DNA of 64,000 nt from Gonocerus acuteangulatus (taxonomy: Eukaryota; Arthropoda; Insecta; Hemiptera; Coreidae): NCBI GenBank assembly GCA_946811695.1, contig OX328124.1, positions 85,049,293 to 85,113,292 on the forward strand. The letters run 5' to 3'. The notes beneath the pieces were generated by a model that worked only from the letters and a program-made list of their open reading frames with translations, was not told the DNA's origin and did no database searches. Position numbers and translations under genes: made by a program. Shown here piece by piece: positions 38,044 through 49,300 of this stretch. Position 1 is the stretch's first letter. Every line of letters begins with the position of its first letter.

Positions 38044-38365
38044 CTCTAATTCCGTTCGATCCAAAAATATTTTGTGTAAGTAAGTAGTGGTTCAGGCGCC
38101 TAAAAAAATGATAGTCAGTAGGCGAGAGGTACGGAGAGTTGGGCGGATGTCGCTAGAAAAGAGTCACAGCGCTGATTTTTTCGGCGGTCGTTTAATGCGT
38201 GTGGAGTCCAACTTTCGAGCTTTTTCACTTTTTCAATCGCCTTGAGGTGCTCATGGCAAGTTCTCAAACAGTTATTCTGGGGTTTTCTTCCACGGATGAT
38301 CGCAGAACATCAAGAGAGGAAGGCCTTCCGCGACCCTCTTTATCTTCAAGGCTGAAGTCTCCAGC
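38044..38365 (-). pseudogene. Mariner transposase pseudogene, N-terminal part
   Basis: Minus-strand reading shows DFSLEDKEGRGRPSSLDVLR, SSVEENPRITV then a stop, ELA, and after a shift LKKLEKLESWTPHALNDRRK. These match the second helix-turn-helix and the W-P-H-x-L linker of mariner transposases (the family has LEDKPRSGRPS and KLDKWVPHEL). No catalytic D motif follows before the gypsy insertion. It has an in-frame stop and frameshifts and is non-functional. Confidence 0.87.
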
Positions 38366-38664
38366 CCAAAAGTTTTTTTAGACCACCTTTGTACCGTGCA
38401 CTCATTAACACTGCCCTCGCCCCTGACTTGGTTGATGTTTCTAGCCGTCTGGGCTCCGCTTCGGTCGAGTTTAAACTCCTAATGAAAGCCGTACGAAATT
38501 CGCAGGAAAGACTAAATTATTTTCAAGCAGAAAACTGCTACAGAGGTAAACAAACATATTCATTTTGAAGAGGATTACTAATTGTTGACAGCAAACATAA
38601 ACAGATTCTTATATAGAGGATTTTTTAAAAGAAACCGAAAAATCCTGCATTATTTTCCGGACAA

Positions 38665-39238
38665 CCCCATAGAAGAGAGTAATTTAATAATATATAATAA
38701 TAAACGACGTTCAACAACCCTCGGGTTCAAAAAAATTACATACTGCTTCATCAGGCTGTAGTCCATTTTATTATAATAAGCCTTTTACAGAACGGAAGGA
38801 AACGCCCAAAAATGTCCATGAATCAACGGCACAAAGTATGCGTATAATATTTCAAGGCGTTACGACATTAGTTGGAAACATGTCCCCACAGAGGATGAAT
38901 TATAGTAATGAAAGTTTATTATAAGAAAGTGAGGTGAACAGCAACACACCTTATGAATACTAATGTGTCTCGGCCAGTTAATCTTATCATGTGGTCTTAC
39001 TCAGCAAATGGGTTTTCCTTAAGGGGTCAATATTTTCGACATTTAACACCTTTTATTTTTATTTCAATTGCAATTACCGTATCTGTAGTATATCCTAACC
39101 CCCCCAAAAAACATAAATGTAAAATAGAGGCCAAGTTCCTCCCAACAAAGAACAAAGCGACAAAGAAACACTCCCTTTCTCAAAAATATCCCCTCCTAAA
39201 ACCCCCCAAAAACGTCTTACCATTCTACACTCCAAAAA
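38665..39238. other. No gene recognised
   Basis: AT-rich. A 96-codon plus frame at 38953-39243 ends Lys/Pro-rich with no known domain and is probably chance. Confidence 0.5.
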
Positions 39239-39726
39239 AGTAGTATGAGTTGGTGTATTAATTCAACTAAAAATATTTACCAATACAAGAGATGATTCAA
39301 GAAAGAAATGTCCAAGTTCATTACTTGGAAGACCTCATAGTTACTTACTAAGAACAGTAAAGACACTTCAACTGACCTTTAAAAACAAGAATAAAAATAC
39401 TTATATCCAGTTACTAAAATATCATTTTCCTCAACCAGGTATATTCTTAAACTTGGCAATGTTTACTTTTTCTCTAAAGATAATTTCGGCACAAAAAAAA
39501 CATTGCCAAGTTTAAGAATATACCTGGTTGAGGAAAGTGATATTTTAGTAACTGGATATAAGTATTTTTATTGTTGTTTTTAAACGTCAGTTGAAGTGTC
39601 TTTACTGTTCTTAGTAAGTAACTATGAACAGTCCATCCAAGTGATGAACTTGGACATTTCTTTCTTGTATCATCTCTTGTATTGGCAAATATTTTTGGTT
39701 GAATCAATACACCAACTCATACTACT
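39239..39726. mobile_element. Large palindrome (fold-back element), ~488 bp
   Basis: The left arm (39239-39464) and right arm (39497-39726) are inverted copies starting AGTAGTATGAGTTGGTGTAT. They match along almost their full length with scattered mismatches, around a ~32-bp spacer. No clear target duplication flanks it. The arms contain no coding signal. Confidence 0.85.
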
Positions 39727-40440
39727 GACATGTATGTCAAATTTTGTCAAAATCGGTCAAACCGTGTGTATTTGTATAAGGAACAAACAGACAGACAGAC
39801 CGCTGATAGACAATTTAACCTAGCCTATGATTCTCCCCGTATGAGGACACATCTGTGTCCCAAGTTTGGTCAAAATCGGTCAAACGATACGGATTTGTAA
39901 GAGGAACAAACATACAGACAGACAGCTGGTATAAGATGTTTACCGAGCCTATATGCGACTAATTGTTTCTTAAAACATCAAATATCGGTTCTTCATACCG
40001 AGACAATTCATTTGATACCCCACATCATGGGTTTCGGACGGAATGATGGGTTTCCGAAGGAAGTACAAAACTGGCCCCCGCCCCGGAAGCGGAGTCAAAC
40101 ACAACTTTTCGCGATTTTTCGATTTTTTACTTTAATAACTTCTTCATATCTATCTTCATGCAAAATTTCAAGTCTCTAGCATCATGGGAAGTGCCTAATA
40201 ATTTTGATGAGTCAGTGAGTGAGTGAGTCCTATAAATCCCGATTTTCGATCGCTTATATCTCAAAAACTATTCGATGAAGAATTATGAAAATTTCCAGTT
40301 TTACTCACATCTAGTAGAATAATACCTGTGTAAAATTTCATAACTTTATCTTTACCTGGTTGAAAGTTATGAGAGGGTAAAAATTGGCTCTAAGACCGCC
40401 TGTAATATACACACAGTATGCTTAGGCCGGAACTTGTAGC
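39727..40440. repeat. Unclassified repeat-like region
   Basis: Two copies of a ~115-bp unit with GTCAAAATCGGTCAAAC and GGAACAAAC(A)nCAGACAGAC occur near 39750-39800 and 39865-39930. Further on are (TGAG)n-type GAGTCAGTGAGTGAGTGAGT near 40211 and two blocks of AAAATTTCA. The style resembles the pre-microsatellite blocks of X and Y, but I cannot define ends. Confidence 0.5.
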
Positions 40441-40645
40441 ATGGGTGAGGGTCTATTTTCCCTCAGACTTAACATTTATTTCAAATACGCAAAACTTGAT
40501 CGTTTTGCTGATCTGAATCCTGATTTATGATACAAATTTGAAAGTGATGGTAGATGAATTATTTTGCAGAGAGCCTGAACATAAGCGCTGCATCCGGTTC
40601 CTAATGTTCATCAAGTCAGCTGTTCATTACAAATGTAAATGGGCA

Positions 40646-40689
<44 letters not shown>

Positions 40690-40695
<6 letters not shown>

Positions 40696-40791
40696 TTAAA
40701 TTATTTATATAGGTAGTTTTAAAAAAAAAAATTCAGGAATGCAGTGTACACTACCGACCTTCCGAGGAATGTGGTTAGTTGTGCTGCTCCT
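40690..40791 (-). mobile_element. Family X 5' fragment, diverged
   Basis: It matches the X' 5' end (16540-16633): TACACTACC, TCCGAGGAATGTGGTTAGTT and GCTGCTCCTGCG. It breaks off at about 40791, where Y 3' sequence starts. A (TA)n tract lies just before it (40652-40692). Confidence 0.65.
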
Positions 40792-41560
40792 GCGTTTCCT
40801 CCCTTCCTTCTAATGGAGGAAACCCGCTTATGAGGTTGACCTTAGGACACAATCCGGAAGTCACGACTAGAAAATTCCACTTTTCACGTTAGAATCGTTT
40901 GATTCAATTGAAATAATTTATATAGGTACGTTTGAAATTAATCTAAACTAAGATATTTCAATTTCGGTTACATTTTGAGTTAACTAATCGAAACATATTT
41001 TTTTATTGATAGACATGAAACGTTTTGGGATCATTGTACTTTCCTTAAATATCTCCAAAACGGTCAGGAAAACGTAAGTGGAAGGTGACCATTCGTAAGC
41101 ATACTAAATTTTCTACAAATAATGTTCATTAAGCATTAATCGATGGGGTGATGTCAATCGGAAAAATAAGTGCTTAAAACTTCGAAAGAGTTAGTTTTGT
41201 TATTTTGGACATTTGGAGTTTTGTCTCTTTTTTTTAACTCAATTCCTTATTGGTTGTGTTTTGTTTTAAATTTCATTTGACAGTGGAATGATTATTTTAG
41301 TAAAACGAGGCAAGAATATGAGGAAAAATATTGTTAATACTGTTTTCCTTGGGCGAAGTATGAGAAGGCGTGGGTGGGGGAGTCATTTCCGCTTAGGATA
41401 CTGTTTTCTGTTGTGGCGCCTTAAACCTTCCACCTTTTTAGATTTTATATTATATTTTTCACGAAAGATCAAAACCTACCAATATCTGATTCTATCCCAT
41501 TACTAATGGCACTAGGGATATGTACAGAAATACGTTAAGATAACTCAGCTCCTTTTTACT
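40792..41560 (-). mobile_element. Family Y element, diverged short copy
   Basis: On the minus strand it runs from a 5' end near 41560, decayed (CTGAGTTATCTTAACGTATT), through one internal unit near 41100, to the 3' block (ACACAATCCGGAAGT on plus, 40838-40852) and a damaged hairpin at 40792-40830. No microsatellite remains. Confidence 0.7.
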
Positions 41561-42699
41561 AGTTCGATGAAACCTTTTTACAAGTTCGATGAAACCGTAT
41601 TGATTCAAAAACTATTTTAGAAGGCCATCCTTAATGATTCGGTCGAGTTCTACGTAGTTTGTTAGAATTATTCTTCTAAACAAGAGTTAATAATGGGGCT
41701 ATAAATATAAACACGATGACTTATTAATAAATTAATTAAAAATAAAAAAATAAAGTAATTAAATTATAGTTATCTGTACGTTTAGTAGTAGAAATGGACA
41801 ATTTGTTTCAGACAAATGTATGAGCTTTTAAAGGTGACTGGAGTAGGTGTATTTTACTATTATTTTTAATTAGAATGTTTTTCTTAGTGGATGTTTCGTG
41901 CGATTTATCGAAACAGACTTCTTGTATAAGGTTTATAAATAATGGACAAAAAAGGGAGATGGAAGCATCTTGGGTAGTGGATGGAAGGGAGGATTTTCGA
42001 AGGAGTTTAAGAGATGATTGATGGCATTTGATGGGAATCCATCGGAGTGGATGATGTCAATGGACCAAGATTCATTAATGGGGTAGAATTTAGGACCTGT
42101 CATGGCGAGGGATCGGTGGGTACGTCTTAAGTTGCAATACTTATGCATTGTTCTTCATTAAAGTGTTCATTTTACGCCACACAACTTAAATATATCTTGA
42201 TTCTTGTTACCCGATAAAACGTTGGTATGTTTGAAAGGTCCTACTCGCTGCGACATATTACCGCGATTCCATCACGATAGATACAGTAAATATCGAACTA
42301 TTTTATCTCCCGTTTAAACAATCTTGTTTTTCCATCATTATAGCACCAAAATTATAGTGTAGTGATCTGCAGGTGCACTATTTTTAAGTAATATGTATTT
42401 TAATCTGTTAATATTTTTTTCAATAAAAAAAAAATACAGTATATGTTTTACAAAAAAAAATAATTGAAACGCCTACCCCAATTTCGAAGAAAAGTGAGAT
42501 TTTTAGCGCCAGAATTTATAAAGAATTACCAGTGGCCAACTCTAAGCTTAAAACACTCTGCTCTTCCTGCCGTTCATTCATAAGATAACCTACTTTACAA
42601 ACAACAAATAATACAAACATACTCCACATTCACTTATCGCGTTTTAGTTAAAAATCATTTTATTGTTTATTGCAATGACAAAAAAATCAAAATAATACA
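41561..42699. other. No gene recognised
   Basis: AT-rich. A 71-codon minus frame at 41933-42148 lies in a less AT-rich patch but has no motif I recognise. Confidence 0.45.
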
Positions 42700-43262
42700 A
42701 CCAATTCGGCAATAAGGGACACCAAAATTGAGACAATAAGAGACGAAAAACTACTGTCGGAAACGAAACCGATACATTTATAATTTAAGCACCGATTTCT
42801 ACAAATTAAATTACTCAATCGAAAATTCCATAAGAACTGTTTTTGTAAGAACTTTAGTAAGCTGTTAATGACTGTTATTCACCTCTAAACCCAATGTCCA
42901 ATCCGCTTTGAATATATTTCAGAAAATACATGATAAAGTAGAAACTCATATCTTGTAATAAATTATTGTTTTCTCTATTACTTCAACTACACATCTAACC
43001 GCGAAACAATGAAATCCGCCATTTTTTAAAACTGGTTATATAAAAGGCATTGAAAATTGTTTCAATCGAATTTTTTTTTCGCGCGAAATCGCCAAAAAAA
43101 AAGATTCTTGGTAGGGGAAAACTTCGTTTGGGCCAAAGTATAAAATATCAAAATCGGACAATTTTGGTGCTACCAAGGAAGACAATAAACAAATATAAAT
43201 GTGCGTGTTCAAATTTGAACCACCGTTGTTTTTCTCATTCATGAGTTCTGAAACGTGAAAAT
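42700..43262 (+). mobile_element. Family Y element, old diverged copy
   Basis: Y-like internal unit near 42830-42870 (TTTTTGTAAGAACTTTAGTA), a pre-microsatellite block at 43080-43190, and the start of the 3' block (TTCAAATTTGAACCACCGTT, 43207-43226). No terminal hairpin is left. Confidence 0.6.
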
Positions 43263-44420
43263 TTGCATTATTTGTTTTGAAAATAAAATCAACGTGCAGT
43301 ATACAAAAATACTTTGAAAACTTACTTTTCAAATTGTAGATATTTCGGGAGGAATTTGCCTATTAGACAATTATTACAAATAACTGGAAACTTCGAAAGG
43401 CTGGAGAGGTCGAAAAAACGATTATGCAGACCTCGATATGCCAATTAAATCCATAGGTGCCTTGAAGGTCAATTGCGCACTATATTAAAGAAGAAGCATT
43501 TTATTAGGCCATAAATATTTTGAAAGCACTACAAAAATTTCACCTTATTCTCATATTTAACCATAACTAAACAGCGATAGGAAGATGTACCTCATAGAAA
43601 GTGTGAAAATTAACACAGATTCTGAACAATCGGCAAAATATTTGGGAAAAAAACAAAAGACGATAGCGGACGGCTGCAGAACCTTCGTTGCTAGGATATT
43701 ACAGATAATATCTAAGTCTGCTGCGAGGACTGGTAGATTTAACAGACAATGCCTTTATATCTGTATTCTCTCATTTATTCTCTCTTTAGAAAGACATTTT
43801 TGTAAGCGTAAAAACTTTTAATTAGATACATGCTCTAAGACTGCGGGTCTTAAAGCAAGGGAAAGGATTCCTGAATGGCAAGTTCAAGCTACAATAAAAA
43901 GTTCATTCCTCTGTCCTTATTCTGTTGGCATCTATGAATTTGAATCTTAGTGCATTGTGTGGAAGTTGACATCTTTGAATTTAGAAATTATAAATAAACC
44001 GAATGATACTCTATATCAAGACAATTTCTGAAGTACAAGCGTAGAAATTACACTTAGCTCGGGTACGTTCAAGGAAAACAATAATAAAGAGTGTAACAGA
44101 TTGGATTCCTTTAAAAGCAGAGTCGGTAATGTGTTGGCGGAAGTATGGAGGACAAGATGGTAGATAGGAAGGGGCTATATTGGAGGTAACATCTGGTCCA
44201 GATAGCTACCCCTTCCAAACCCTCTCTACACTTTTAATAGACTTGGAAGGGACTTTTCTCCACAACCATACAACACAACATATTCACCCTTGCACCAGGA
44301 ACAGGTTTTATTTGGCACTACTCCAAACTCACTAATAGTGAATGTACATTTTATTGTTTCAATAGATCTTAGTAATTGAGTGTCGCATGGAATTTTTAGC
44401 AATTTACAGGGGTTCAATTA

Positions 44421-44423
<3 letters not shown>
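43263..44423. other. No gene recognised
   Basis: Frames of 78 codons (43585-43821, +) and 63 codons (44226-44417, -) have no family signature. The minus frame has four cysteines but no known spacing. Confidence 0.45.

Positions 44424-44470
<47 letters not shown>
44424..44470. repeat. (TA)n microsatellite
   Basis: AT dinucleotide run of about 47 bp with one early interruption. Confidence 0.93.
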
Positions 44471-44472
<2 letters not shown>

Positions 44473-45119
44473 GTACGTACAAACACCCAAAATTATAGAT
44501 TCCTACATTTTACGATTTAAACAACGATGTAGTAATCTCAGAAGTTAGAGCCGAGTAGTAATGGTGGCAAATATTCTGGAGTGATAGTTAAATGATTAAT
44601 CCTCCACAAAATATATTGAATTTACTGTTGATGCCCCGGATCATAACATATAAATCAGGACCTTGGAAGAGAATGGGCGAATTACGAAATCCGGTTGTTG
44701 GGAAATCGAAGTCAAAGTTCTGAAAGTGTTTCAGGATCGCAAGCGCGAATTTTTATTCTCTGGAATGCTGATTCGTGAACCTTATTGAAAAATTATGGAA
44801 GTGAAATTAAATTATTGGCAAGACTGCTGGACTCGACTAACCGATAATAAATTACATACAATCAAAACTACAACTCCGGAGTGCAGATCCAGCTACCGAG
44901 ACAACAGATGAGAATAAATTGGAATTGCTCGACACACATGTCTAACACACGAATATCTCGTGACAGGATTAAAAAAAACCGATCTGTAATATATACAATG
45001 TAGAGTACCGTAAACAACTACTTACGGAATGCAGAAGACGACACAAACTAAATAATCCACACGACATGAACGAATTGTTGAGGGACAGCAGCCAGTACAT
45101 AAACATAATATTCTCCTAC
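44471..45119. other. No gene recognised
   Basis: No ORF or repeat structure that I can support. Confidence 0.5.
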
Positions 45120-45474
45120 TTAACACTCGAATGGTCGCGTGAGATCTCTCAGATACAGAGCATCTTACGCAGACTGTGTAAGGGGCGCAAGTGCGCGGGT
45201 CTAGCAATACCCTTTACTATTCCTAGAGCAGGTAGTGGCTGATGGGTCAGTTCTGACCTGACGCTCCTCCAAGCAGTAAATTGCCACTAAAAATATTTTG
45301 TATCTCATAGATACCACACGACCATATTTTTAATTTTAGAAAAGAGGGCACTTTGGTGTCATACGTACCACAAAATAAAAACAACAACAAAATCAACGTA
45401 CTTATGTTATCAAGTATGAATATGAATGCAGCGATTGATGAAGAAACAGGGGTAAAAAAATAGCACTGTAGCTG

Positions 45475-45642
45475 AGAGCACCAAAACTAGAAAGCGATGC
45501 CAAATGTTTTGGGCAAACAAGACTACAAGGCTCACCCAGTATAAATGCAAGGAGTGTGGCCAATATTTATGTCTCTATCATTGCACATTATATTGTCCAG
45601 ATGGATCTAAAGTGGATGATGATACAGAAGACGTTTTTTGAA
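45475..45642 (+). pseudogene. piggyBac transposase, C-terminal Cys-rich domain remnant
   Basis: The reading TRKRCQMFWANKTTRLTQYK continues with CKECGQYLCLYHCTLYCPDG and stops at 45640-45642. It resembles the RING/zinc-ribbon-like C-terminal domain of piggyBac transposases, which helps bind the ends. The usual first CxxC is damaged (CQMF). A stop shortly upstream and the missing DDD catalytic core make it a relic. The TTAA-flanked context supports the assignment. Confidence 0.65.
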
Positions 45643-45747
45643 GTTATATATTTCTACAAAATATTAATATTTGCCCTAATTTTTCCTACCTACTTGTTAT
45701 TTGTATATCTCAACTAATGAGTTTGCATATAATAAATAAATAACATA

Positions 45748-45862
45748 TAATACAATAGAAGGTGAGGAATAACCCTTAAAAGTTCAACATATACATTTAT
45801 TATATAATGAAATTATATATTGAACTTTGAAGGGTTATTCCTTATCTTGGATTGTATTATTA
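45748..45862. repeat. Inverted repeat inside the piggyBac relic
   Basis: Arms of about 45 bp share GAGGAATAACCCTT and AGTTCAA(C)ATATA with their inverses, separated by ~20 bp. It could fold as a hairpin in RNA or be a small insertion. Confidence 0.75.
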
Positions 45863-46084
45863 ATTAATATCCTTCCCCTTTTCATCAACATATTTAAATA
45901 AATAACTTTTTCTTGGCAAATTTACTAATTTTTTATATATTAATCTCCTGTTAAGAGGTTTTGTTTATTCTTAATACAATAGATAAAGTTATTTCCGGTA
46001 AATAAGACTGAAACTCAGGCGTATCTCTCAGATACAAGGCGACCACCAATGGTAGTTTCAATGGCGCGTCCATTGGAGTGTTAA

Positions 46085-46440
46085 ACAACGATAAACTGTA
46101 CAATCTCATTTGAAGACTTCTGCTGAATAGTCGTTGGCTTTGAGGCATATTACAGACTTTTCCATATCTCTGTTTATAAGAATAAGTGAATCAAAGGAGC
46201 GAAATCGCCATAGTACAGATCACTTATTAGTAATAATAATAACTATTGTGCAAATTTTATAATAAACGTTTTTTTTTAAAAAAAAAGGTCGTAAATCTAA
46301 GAAATTGGGTGGTGTAGGCCAAAACTCAGGAACATATTTATGGTCATTGGGTTAGTTAAATTTTGATTGATTGAGGAAATATGAAAATGATGAGCTGCTG
46401 ATGATGGGTGAGATGAAATGGTTTTACTGGATCTTCATGC
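46085..46440. other. No gene recognised
   Basis: AT-rich. No feature found between the piggyBac relic and the possible BEL LTR. Confidence 0.5.
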
Positions 46441-46806
46441 TTAATGGAATTAAAGTGAGGTACCTGGTGGATTGAGAAATTATATGCTTAAGCACACCCT
46501 GCTATATGCTGTATTTTCTTCCTTCAAGCTTCTCCGAATTGTTGGTTGGTTGTGGGTTCTGCCCAACTCCATTCCCGCTCCCTTTGCTCGGCCTGGGTGG
46601 CTTGAATGTTTACTCCTCCATAATTTTGAGGGTAAAACTTGGGAAGAAAGACTCAGAGAAGCTCCACACTGTATACTTGGTGACTCTAGGTTCTGAACTT
46701 GTCTCTTCGTGCCGATTCATACTGCCGTGGGCAGATAGTTCCCGGGCACGCGGCTAGGGTGCAGCACTTTACAGGGTAGACCTCGATGAGCGGCATTCCG
46801 CGAACA
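46441..46806 (-). repeat. Possible BEL/Pao 3' LTR (lower border not defined)
   Basis: Just beyond the BEL coding relic, on the minus strand, comes a G-rich GGTGGGCGGTT (polypurine-tract-like) and then TGTTCGCGGAATGCCGC. Composition is less AT-rich for about 300 bp. BEL LTRs often start TGTT. No second LTR copy is seen upstream of the gag relic, so this remains tentative. Confidence 0.35.
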
Positions 46807-47149
46807 AACCGCCCACCTGAATTGATTAAGCTAATTTACAATTCATAAGAAAAATAGAAAATAATACAATTGTACGTACAAATTTGTTGGTAAATAGTTC
46901 AACCTACAAATACAGTTTTTCAGAAGTGAGAAAAAGTACATAAGATAAAATACAACAATGAGGGTAAACACTTCTGATAAGTAAGGTTAAATAGCTGGAC
47001 AAATAATTCGAATAACGAAAAGATTTCCAATAAAGAATAAAGAATACTACTAATAATAAGTGAGAAAATTGTAGAATAGGAATAAAATAACAAAATATAG
47101 AAACTAAACCTTGGAATACAATTGGCCGAACGATCTTCCGTGTCAGCAT

Positions 47150-47690
47150 AAATTAATGGAAGAAGGGACGTAACTGCCCTAGTTAAAGTCTTGCCGGTGG
47201 GGTTAGGTCATCCACAACGCGAATGATTCCATCGTGACCAGGGTAAGTGGATGTGATTCGGCCATTGTCCAAAAAGTGGTCTTCTTTCCACAAAGATCAC
47301 AAGGTCTCCCGTTTTGATAATAGGTTAAAGTCTTCCTGGGTGAATTCTTCAATCTGCTGCCCACCCTGAGCATACCCTGCTCGGTGAAGAAAGGAGAAAT
47401 CTGGACATAATCTGTCCCCCTTTTCATGGAGGCATCCTTGTAGAACTGTTGTGGCATTGAGTTAAACTTTAAGGGGGCTACTTCACCTTTGATAAGCGAG
47501 ACGTTGAGGTCGCCTTTTGAGTCCTTGGACTGCAGATGCAACGAAGCGCTGTATCCCTTTAATGATGCGTCACGGTAGTCGATAAATCGCCTGGTTTTGC
47601 CGCCTTGACGCCTTTCTTCAAGGGCAGTTTCACAATGAATCCTCCCTCGTCGTTTCGTGAGACTGTCTTGGAATTGAATTATTCGCAATA
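47150..47690 (-). pseudogene. BEL pol remnants: RT start, RNase H piece, integrase ends
   Basis: Minus-strand pieces in shifting frames are FNSKTVSRNDEGGFIVKLPL (RT N-terminus of BEL Pol), then YRDASLKGYSAS...KGEVAPLK (RNase H core, normally F-x-D-A-S), then ISPFFTEQGMLRVGSRLKNS (integrase N-terminal region), then GDLVIFVE and YPGHDGIIRVV (integrase C-terminal end). The RT active site and the integrase D,D,E triad are absent. Frameshifts separate the pieces. Confidence 0.85.
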
Positions 47691-48941
47691 GATATCTGAT
47701 TTGGTTCGATCAATAGGTTTGGGCTCTTCGACCTTACAAAACGACTTCATCTTATCCTCAATTGAATGATTCTTTATAAAGAATGAGTGGTGAGAGGTAG
47801 AGGGATAATCATTCAATTTGCCGATGACAACGAGTCCGAATGTGGTGGGTATCAACGACAAACCTTCGATGTCAGATGGCTTGGATGCGCCGGAGATTAT
47901 TTGATGGAAGACATCTCCTCCTAAGAGTATGTCGATAGTTTTAGATTCTCCAAATTGGTGATCGGCCAAGGGTAAATTTAGAAGATTGCTGGAATGCGAT
48001 GTTGGCAGACTGATTCTTGGAAAATTCGATGTGATGTGATCGATGACCAACGGTGTTACCTTCAACTCTTTGTCTCCAGCGAGTGGACGTAAAACGCAGT
48101 GTGTGGCTCCTTTTACTAGGTGCACTGGTAGGGTTGATCCTGCGTGACTTGTGATGGACACCTTGGAAGGGAAAATCTTGGCACCTATCTTCGTTGCGAG
48201 AGAGGAAGTCATAAAGGTGTTTTGACTGCCCGAGTCGAGGAGAGCATGTGCGGTTTGGAAATCACCTTTTGAACCTCTTATCAGAGTACGCATGGTTCCG
48301 AGGACTGCGAAGCCCCTGGAGCATAATTTCTGGGCTAAGCTAAAACCGATAAATGACTTGTCTTGAGCGTCTGAAACTGGAGATTCTTTTTTATCATGAG
48401 TCCGTTCTTCCTCTTTGGTGACTCCACGATCATCTCGGTGGATCAGCGTGTGATGTTTATTTCTGCAGTAGATGCATCGAAATTTGGAACGGCAGTTTCC
48501 TACTCTGTGTCCTTTTTTTAAACAATTGAAACACACCTTCCAAGAACGAATTATCGAAGGCCGTTGTTCTACAGGAAGTTTTTTAAATCTGTCGCACTAT
48601 GTACAGGTGTGGGGGCCTTGGCAGAAAAGGCACTGCACAGACTTGGGACTAGTTTCTCGGGACTTGGAACTTTTAGTGTCCGAGGAATCACTGCGGGTGT
48701 AAAATGAAACCGCTTTATACCGCGAGGAGTTTCTGTTAGGGCAGCTAACACGAGAGTTCGAGGAGGACCTACTACTTGAGCCTGTCCCTGATACATCTTG
48801 CGACATCTTGAGGGCAAGTTTCCTTTTGCGAATAAACCTAATTACGTCCTCAGTCTTTGGAAGGTCCTTGCTGTACTCTCGAGATAATTCAAACTGTTTC
48901 CTCGTTTCAGCATCAAGAGCGCGCAGGGCTAATGTAGACAA
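47679..48941 (-). pseudogene. BEL/Pao gag-protease open frame with one internal stop
   Basis: One frame from 48941 to 47679, broken only by a TAG at 48597-48599. The upstream part is Ser-rich after DVIRFIRKRKLALK. It is followed by CLFCQGPHTC and, past the stop, CDRFKKLP, CFNCLKKGHRVGNC and CIYCRNKHHTLIH, the three Cys/His motifs of BEL nucleocapsid. The aspartic protease has ALLDSGSQNTF (active Asp) and ILLGGDVF. Gag packages RNA and the protease matures the polyprotein. This copy also lacks its start. Confidence 0.88.
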
Positions 48942-49300
48942 AACAAATTCTCAGGGATTATCGAGTTTTAGAGAGTTAAAAGTCTCGATACTATCAGCAA
49001 CGCCGGTAAGGAACATATATTTCTGCTGATCCGTTTTGGTTTTCACAATCCACGATGCGATGAACTAGAAGACGGGCTAATACTCGAGGATTGTCATACG
49101 TTTTAGTTACCTTCTCCCAAGCCTGGGAGATTCTCCTGATTCCTCCGCGATGGTGAAATTGGAAACTAATGAAGCGGATTCTCCTTTCACAGCAGCTATC
49201 AGATAATGAAATTTCTCAATCTTGCTGAGAGATTTGCGATCATGAATCATGGTCTGAAGTGGGTCCATTGTACGAGGTCACCTGAGAATGTGGGAATTGG
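48942..49300 (-). pseudogene. BEL/Pao gag, N-terminal remnant (DUF1759-like)
   Basis: DPLQTMIHDRKSLSKIEKFH and YLIAAVKGESASLVS match the conserved start of BEL Gag (F-x-I-H...LS-x-IEKF-x-YL). A frameshift follows, then YDNPRVLARLLVHRIV in another frame. Several breaks separate it from the gag-protease frame. Confidence 0.82.

Larger units (their letters stand above)
30146..38664 (-). mobile_element. Decayed mariner-like element interrupted by gypsy
   Basis: Terminal inverted repeats sharing CCGGAAAATAATGCAGGATT lie at 30146-30172 and 38638-38664. Transposase remnants on the minus strand are present at both sides of the gypsy element (30305-38043). Without gypsy the relic is about 0.78 kb, against ~1.3 kb for a full mariner, so an internal deletion removed most of the catalytic domain. 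It differs from the mariner at 8602-12040 in both TIR and protein. Confidence 0.87.
45124..46080 (+). mobile_element. piggyBac-like element, internally deleted
   Basis: TTAA target duplications lie at 45120-45123 and 46081-46084. Matching inverted ends are CACTCGAATGGTCGCG at the left and CACTCCAATGGACGCG read inward from the right. TTAA with ends starting C(A/C)C is characteristic of piggyBac. The 957-bp interior keeps a C-terminal transposase piece (45475-45642) and has a ~45-bp-arm hairpin near 45750-45860. The motif ATCTCTCAGATAC sits near both ends. A full element would be 2-3 kb. Confidence 0.83.
46810..49300 (-). mobile_element. BEL/Pao LTR retrotransposon relic
   Basis: Minus-strand order: gag (49300 to about 48400), protease (to ~47800), a stub of RT, a stub of RNase H, and the two ends of the integrase region with the core missing (to about 47150). 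Full BEL elements are 6-8 kb; here about 2.3 kb of coding remains because most of RT and integrase is deleted. Several stops and frameshifts are present. Confidence 0.88.

Noticed and set aside
38953..39243. Secreted or nuclear Lys-rich protein (96 codons)
   Set aside because: Low-complexity Lys/Pro end from an A/C-rich stretch. No start context or homologue recognised.
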